Assembly: GCF_030291075.1 (NCBI RefSeq) | Contig: NZ_CP127407.1 | Coordinates: 494,001-558,000, forward strand | Origin: Stenotrophomonas sp. 57 | GTDB taxonomy: Bacteria; Pseudomonadota; Gammaproteobacteria; Xanthomonadales; Xanthomonadaceae | Direction: 5' to 3' | Length of the DNA stretch: 64,000 nt | Program-made: the position numbers and the translations under genes | The notes under the pieces: generated by a model | The model's database searches: none | Told to the model about the DNA's origin: nothing | Seen by the model: only the letters and a program-made list of their open reading frames with translations | Shown: piece by piece, positions 60,410 to 64,000 of the stretch | How the letters are laid out: the number at the start of each line of letters is the position of its first letter | Position numbering within the stretch: position 1 is the stretch's first letter

Positions 60410-60446
60410 AAAAAAAGACCCGGCAGAGGGAGGGATCTGCCGGGTC
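60410..60446 (-). terminator. Terminator of the phasin gene
   Basis: GACCCGGCAGA pairs perfectly with TCTGCCGGGTC, and on the minus strand the stem is followed by seven T. It begins 46 bases after the phasin stop codon. A second hairpin (CATTGCATGGGTCC-type) lies between. Confidence 0.9.
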
Positions 60447-60492
60447 CGGATTGCATGGGGGGAGGGACCCATGCAATGAGCGTTGCGTCGCG

Positions 60493-60840
60493 TCAGTGAC
60501 TGTTCGCGTCCGCCGTTGATGAGTTGTAGCCCTGCACCAGTTCGGACCAGGCCTTGCCGGCCTGCAGCCCGAGGCCGACCACGTCCTGCTGGGCCTGGCC
60601 CAGCCGCTGCAGGTTGTCCTGCCACAGCTGCGCGCCACTGGAGAGCATGCCCGCCGCATCGTCGCTGCGGGCCAGTTCGCCCAGCCAGCCGCCGGTCGCG
60701 GTCAGGTTGCGCTCCATCGCCTTCAGCTGCACGCCGAACATGCTTTCCGCGTTCTCCAGCGCCAACCGGTTCGCGCGCGTTGCCGCGGCGGCGAGCTGGC
60801 GGGTGGCATCACTGAAGCGATCGCTGAAGGCGGCGGCCAT
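60493..60840 (-). CDS. Phasin-family protein
   Basis: 115 residues from the ATG at 60840 (ATG at 60876 would add 12 residues). Helical throughout, with the phasin-like pattern FSDRFSDATRQLAAAATRANRLALENAESMF (in parts), KAMERNLTATGGWLGEL and QDNLQRLGQAQQDVVGLGLQAG (in part). Phasins coat polyhydroxyalkanoate granules; without pha genes nearby it may serve another surface role. Strong terminator downstream. Confidence 0.85.
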   Translation of the reverse strand: MAAAFSDRFSDATRQLAAAATRANRLALENAESMFGVQLKAMERNLTATGGWLGELARSDDAAGMLSSGAQLWQDNLQRLGQAQQDVVGLGLQAGKAWSELVQGYNSSTADANSH

Positions 60841-60898
60841 GGGGGCATCAGGGAGTGACTTGATGCAATGCAGCATACGCCGTTGATGCGGCAATGCA

Positions 60899-60930
60899 AC
60901 AAAAATAACAAAGGCGCCCGAGGCGCCTTT
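60899..60930 (-). terminator. Terminator of queD
   Basis: AAAGGCGCC-CGA-GGCGCCTTT perfect stem; on the minus strand it is followed by GTTATTTTTGTT. It begins 28 bases after the queD stop. Confidence 0.85.
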
Positions 60931-60957
60931 GAAAAGCCTTTCAGATCAATGCTTTGA

Positions 60958-61320
60958 TCAGATCGCCGGGCCGCGGTAACGGCAGCCGGAGGTGCAGGTT
61001 TCGTGCACGGTGATCTCGCTCAGCGCGGGCAGGCTGGGCTTGAGCTCGTTCCAGATCCATACCGCCAGGTTCTCGCTGGTCGGGTTCTCCAGGCCGCGGA
61101 TGTCGTTGAGGTAGTGGTGGTCCAGGCGGTCGTAGATCGGCTGGAAGGCTGCCTTCACGTCGCCGAAGTCCATGATCCAGCCGGTCTGCGCGCCGGGCTC
61201 CCCCTCGACCTTCAGTTCCACCCGGAACGAGTGGCCGTGCAGGCGCGCGCACTTGTGCCCCGGCGGCACATTGGGGAGGCGATGCGCCGCCTCGAGCATG
61301 AAGACTTTGAAGATTTCCAT
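60958..61320 (-). CDS. queD: 6-carboxy-5,6,7,8-tetrahydropterin synthase
   Basis: 120 residues from the ATG at 61320. Zinc and catalytic residues of QueD: FEAAHRL-like [25 protein letters not shown] (in part) with the catalytic cysteine in HKCARLHGH, the DHHYLND motif, and the glutamate in [13 protein letters not shown]. Second step of queuosine precursor (preQ0) synthesis. The gene stands alone; a terminator follows. Confidence 0.95.
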   Translation of the reverse strand: MEIFKVFMLEAAHRLPNVPPGHKCARLHGHSFRVELKVEGEPGAQTGWIMDFGDVKAAFQPIYDRLDHHYLNDIRGLENPTSENLAVWIWNELKPSLPALSEITVHETCTSGCRYRGPAI

Positions 61321-61391
61321 GGCGCGATTGTACGCCGTGGGCGGGCCGGCAGCCTGAGCGGATGTTGGGCTTCCGCGAAGTAATTCTTTCC

Positions 61392-61439
61392 ATCCGGATG
61401 AAGAGATGATAGTTTCTCTTATATCCGTATGAAGAGATG
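61392..61439 (+). promoter_or_regulatory. Tandem 17-bp repeats in the TonB-receptor promoter
   Basis: ATCCGGATGAAGAGATG (61392-61408) and ATCCGTATGAAGAGATG (61423-61439) are direct repeats with a 31-base period, three helix turns. Between them AAGAGA (61401) pairs with TCTCTT (61415-61420). Looks like a pair of operator sites 70-120 bases before the receptor gene. Confidence 0.65.
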
Positions 61440-61511
61440 TTATTGGCCGGCCCCCGGCCTGGCATGGACTACTGCGGAACTTCGTCGTCCTTACCACCTC
61501 CCCCACATCGT

Positions 61512-64000
61512 CATGCCCAAGCACACCCTGCTCGTGGCGGCCCTGGCCGTCGCTCTGGCCGCGCCTTTGTCCGCCGCCGCCGAAACCTCCGCCGACGCCA
61601 GTGGCGAAGCCAGCACGCTGGCCGCCGTGCGCGTCACCGGTTCCAATATCAAGCGCACCGATACCGAGGCCTCCAATCCGGTGCAGGTGATCGGTCGCCA
61701 GCAGTTGGAACAGACCGGCAAGGCCACCGTGGCCGACGTGCTGCGCTCGATCTCGGCCAACACCGGCAACGCCAGCAACGAAACCACCAACAACGGCTGG
61801 GCCTCCGGCTCGGCGGGCATCGGCCTGCGCGGCCTCTCGCAGAAGAACACGCTGGTGCTGCTCAACGGTCGCCGCCTGGCCAACTATGGTTTTCCGGCCG
61901 GTGGCCTGTCCGACACCTTCGTCGATCTCAACGCGCTGCCGCTGGTTGCGGTCGAGCGCATCGAAGTGCTCAAGGATGGTGCCTCGGCGGTGTACGGTTC
62001 CGATGCCGTGGCCGGCGTGGTCAACATCATCACCCGGCAGAACTTCGAAGGCGCCGAAGTCGGCGGCAGCTTCGGCGGTGCCGACCAGGGCGGCCTGCAC
62101 GAGCAGAACCTGAAGTTCGTCGGCGGCCTGGGTGATCTCGACACCGACGGCTACAACATCCTCTTCAGCCTGCAGGGCTACAACCGCGAGCGCCTGGACC
62201 AGGACGAACGCAACCTGACCAGGAGCGGCATTTACACCGACCAGCCGGGCGGCCGCTGGAACGGCTGGTCGGCCAAGGGCGCGCGCTATCTGGTCAACGG
62301 CGTGTCGGTGCCGATGCTCGATGCCAACGGCAACTGCCCGGCCGGAACCACCCGGGTTGCCAGCGCGCCGATCGACGGCCTGAGCGGTGACACCTGCGGC
62401 TTCAACCAGGCGCCGTTCACCACGCTGATCCCGTCGACCAGACGCTACCAGGCCTACGCCAACGGTACGTTCCGGCTGAATGACAGCGTTGAGGCCTTCG
62501 GCGAAGTGCTGTACAGCCAGATCAAGAGCGCCGCGTGGTTCGGCAGCAGCCCGTTCTTCACCCTGGAGAGCGGCCGCTTCGCACTGAACGCGAACAGCGG
62601 CCTGGCCGAGCCGGTGTCGTCGCTGCTGCCGGCCAGCAATCCGTACAACCCGTACGGCCGTGCGATCCCGATCGAGTACACGTTCTTCGACCTCGGCGGC
62701 ACGATCAAGACCAACCGCTCCACCGCCTATCGCGGTGTGTTCGGCCTGCGTGGCACCACCGCGTCGTGGGACTGGGAAGTGGCCGCGTTCGGTGCACGCA
62801 GCAGCGAGCGTGAGAACGTCTCCGGTGGTTTCGCCAATCGCTGGGCACTGGCCGATGCGCTGGCATCGGGCAGCTACAACCTGCTGGATCCGGCGGCGAC
62901 GCCGCAGTCGGTGCGCGACGCAATCAACATCGCCACCCTGCGTCCGGCCGAATCCAAGCTGCAGGGCATCGACGCCAAGGTCTCCGGCAGCCTGGGCCAC
63001 ACCTGGGCGGGCGAGATCGGCTTCGCTGCGGGTGCCGAGTGGCGCCGGGAGAAGCTCGATTCCAACAACCCGTGGCAGATCGATGCCGGCCTGCAGGTGC
63101 GCCCGGCGATCGCCGAAGTGCACGGCAAGCGCCAGGTCAGTGCGGCCTACGCCGAAGTGAACGTGCCGCTGGCCTCGACGCTGGAGCTGTCCGCCGCCGC
63201 GCGTGCCGACCACTACGACGATTTCGGCGATGCCTTCTCGCCGAAGATCGGCCTGCGCTGGCAGCCGCTGGACTTCCTGCTGGTGCGTGCGTCGGCCTCG
63301 AAGGGCTTCCGTGCACCGTCGCTGTCGGAGAACTCCAACAGCACCAGCATCGCCTACGGCAGCGTGGTCGACCCGCGTGATCCGGACGTGCCGGGCTCGC
63401 GCCAGAACCCGACCTTCTTCACCGTCGGCAACAACGAACTGAAGCCCGAGCGCACCAGGAGCGTGAACTTCGGCGTGGTGCTGTCGCCGTGGGCCAACAC
63501 CAACCTGAGCGTGGACTACTACCGCATCCAGCTGGACAACCTGGTGGGCACCAACAACACCCAGACCCTGGTCAACGACAACGTGGCCGGCGCGGTGCAG
63601 CGCGATGAGCGCGGCAAGCTGCAGGCGGTCTACAACCGCTACCAGAACCTGAGTGAACTGAAGACCTCGGGCATCGATGTCGAACTGCGCCAGCGCATCC
63701 CGACCACTGCGCTCGGTGACTTCACCCTGTCTTCGGCCTACACCCACGTGCGCGATTACCGTCGCCCGACCGTGGTCGGCGGCCCGCTGGTGGACTACGC
63801 CGGCAGCAACCTCGGCCCGACCCTGCCCAAGGACAAGGCCACCACCACGCTGGACTGGAAGCATGGCGACTTCAACGCGGCGGTGACCTGGTACTACACC
63901 AGCGGCTACCGCCAGGAAGCGAGCACCGCGGCCAAGGCCGTGCAGACGCGCGTCGGCAGCTACAGCCAGTACGACCTGTACCTGGCCTACACCGGCATCG
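61512..64000 (+). CDS. TonB-dependent receptor, 3' end outside window
   Basis: About 830 residues visible from the ATG at 61512, with the barrel end cut off by the window. Signal peptide ([18 protein letters not shown]) is followed by the TonB box region [16 protein letters not shown]. The plug domain ([52 protein letters not shown] in part) comes next, then the barrel strands ([31 protein letters not shown] in part). This is the class with the vitellogenin-like SNIKR start seen in large Xanthomonad receptor families. Substrate unknown. Its promoter contains tandem operators. Confidence 0.92.

Noticed and set aside
61380..61445. SAM or B12 riboswitch upstream of the last TonB receptor
   Set aside because: The region has direct repeats but lacks the conserved riboswitch cores; a protein operator fits better.
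60958..63864. 968-codon minus-strand open frame ending in QueD
   Set aside because: Only the last 120 codons (from 61320) are queD. The rest is antisense to the TonB-dependent receptor.

Overview
The window reads as chromosomal DNA of a high-GC gammaproteobacterium of the Xanthomonadaceae, most likely Stenotrophomonas (S. maltophilia group). The evidence is the G/C-rich codon use, the protein families (DUF3247, DUF6630, DUF3297, a fabA-fabB pair, a Xanthomonad-type BtuB and a second TonB receptor) and many short palindromes that begin with GTAG, which match the published SMAG repeat family of S. maltophilia. I see no prophage, integrase, insertion sequence, CRISPR array, rRNA or tRNA. This is mostly core genome, peppered with small palindromic repeats.

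Layout. 1-921 is the end of an ECF sigma factor. 1029-5763 is a four-gene run of exported proteins with FlgT/LPP20/CsgG-like architecture and no flagellar neighbours. 6.1-14.5 kb holds an M28 peptidase, a LytS/LytTR two-component pair, a small lipoprotein, a membrane protein, a DUF2236 oxygenase and an M13 peptidase. 14.8-21.9 kb holds an EAL-domain c-di-GMP phosphodiesterase, a LysR regulator divergent from DoxX and an extradiol dioxygenase, and a CPA1 Na+/H+ antiporter. 22-26.3 kb holds small DUF genes, MotAB and MsrB. 27.2-30.2 kb is the D-alanine catabolic locus (Lrp divergent from dadA-alr). 31-33.8 kb holds a hybrid histidine kinase and two small conserved proteins. 33.9-36.4 kb is a tightly overlapping RNA-modification operon (RsmC-like, RsuA-like, HAD). 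36.4-39.4 kb holds fabA-fabB divergent from dinB. 39.7-43.98 kb holds an MBL-fold enzyme, an NAD(P)-binding protein divergent from a LysR-methyltransferase pair, and gph.

44-47 kb is a vitamin B12 locus: btuB behind a cobalamin riboswitch, divergent from a CobC-like phosphatase. 47-50.2 kb holds TfoX-C, fRMsr, bioD and a MocR regulator. 50.4-55.9 kb is an envelope methionine-sulfoxide repair operon (Tat-lipoprotein MsrB, DipZ, MsrA) divergent from its probable two-component system. 55.9-57.9 kb is an RstA/RstB-like system. 58.2-60.1 kb is an asparagine-synthetase-like protein that lacks the glutaminase cysteine. 60.5-64 kb holds a phasin, QueD and a truncated TonB-dependent receptor with a striking tandem-repeat promoter.

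The points most worth following are the FlgT/CsgG-like envelope module, the Cys2-to-Ser asparagine-synthetase homologue, the methionine-sulfoxide operon with its paired operators, the repeat pair at 5.9 and 39.5 kb whose inner hairpin covaries, and the repeated use of the GTAG end of SMAG palindromes as a gene's stop codon. Function assignments come from recognising motifs by eye; no database search was run.
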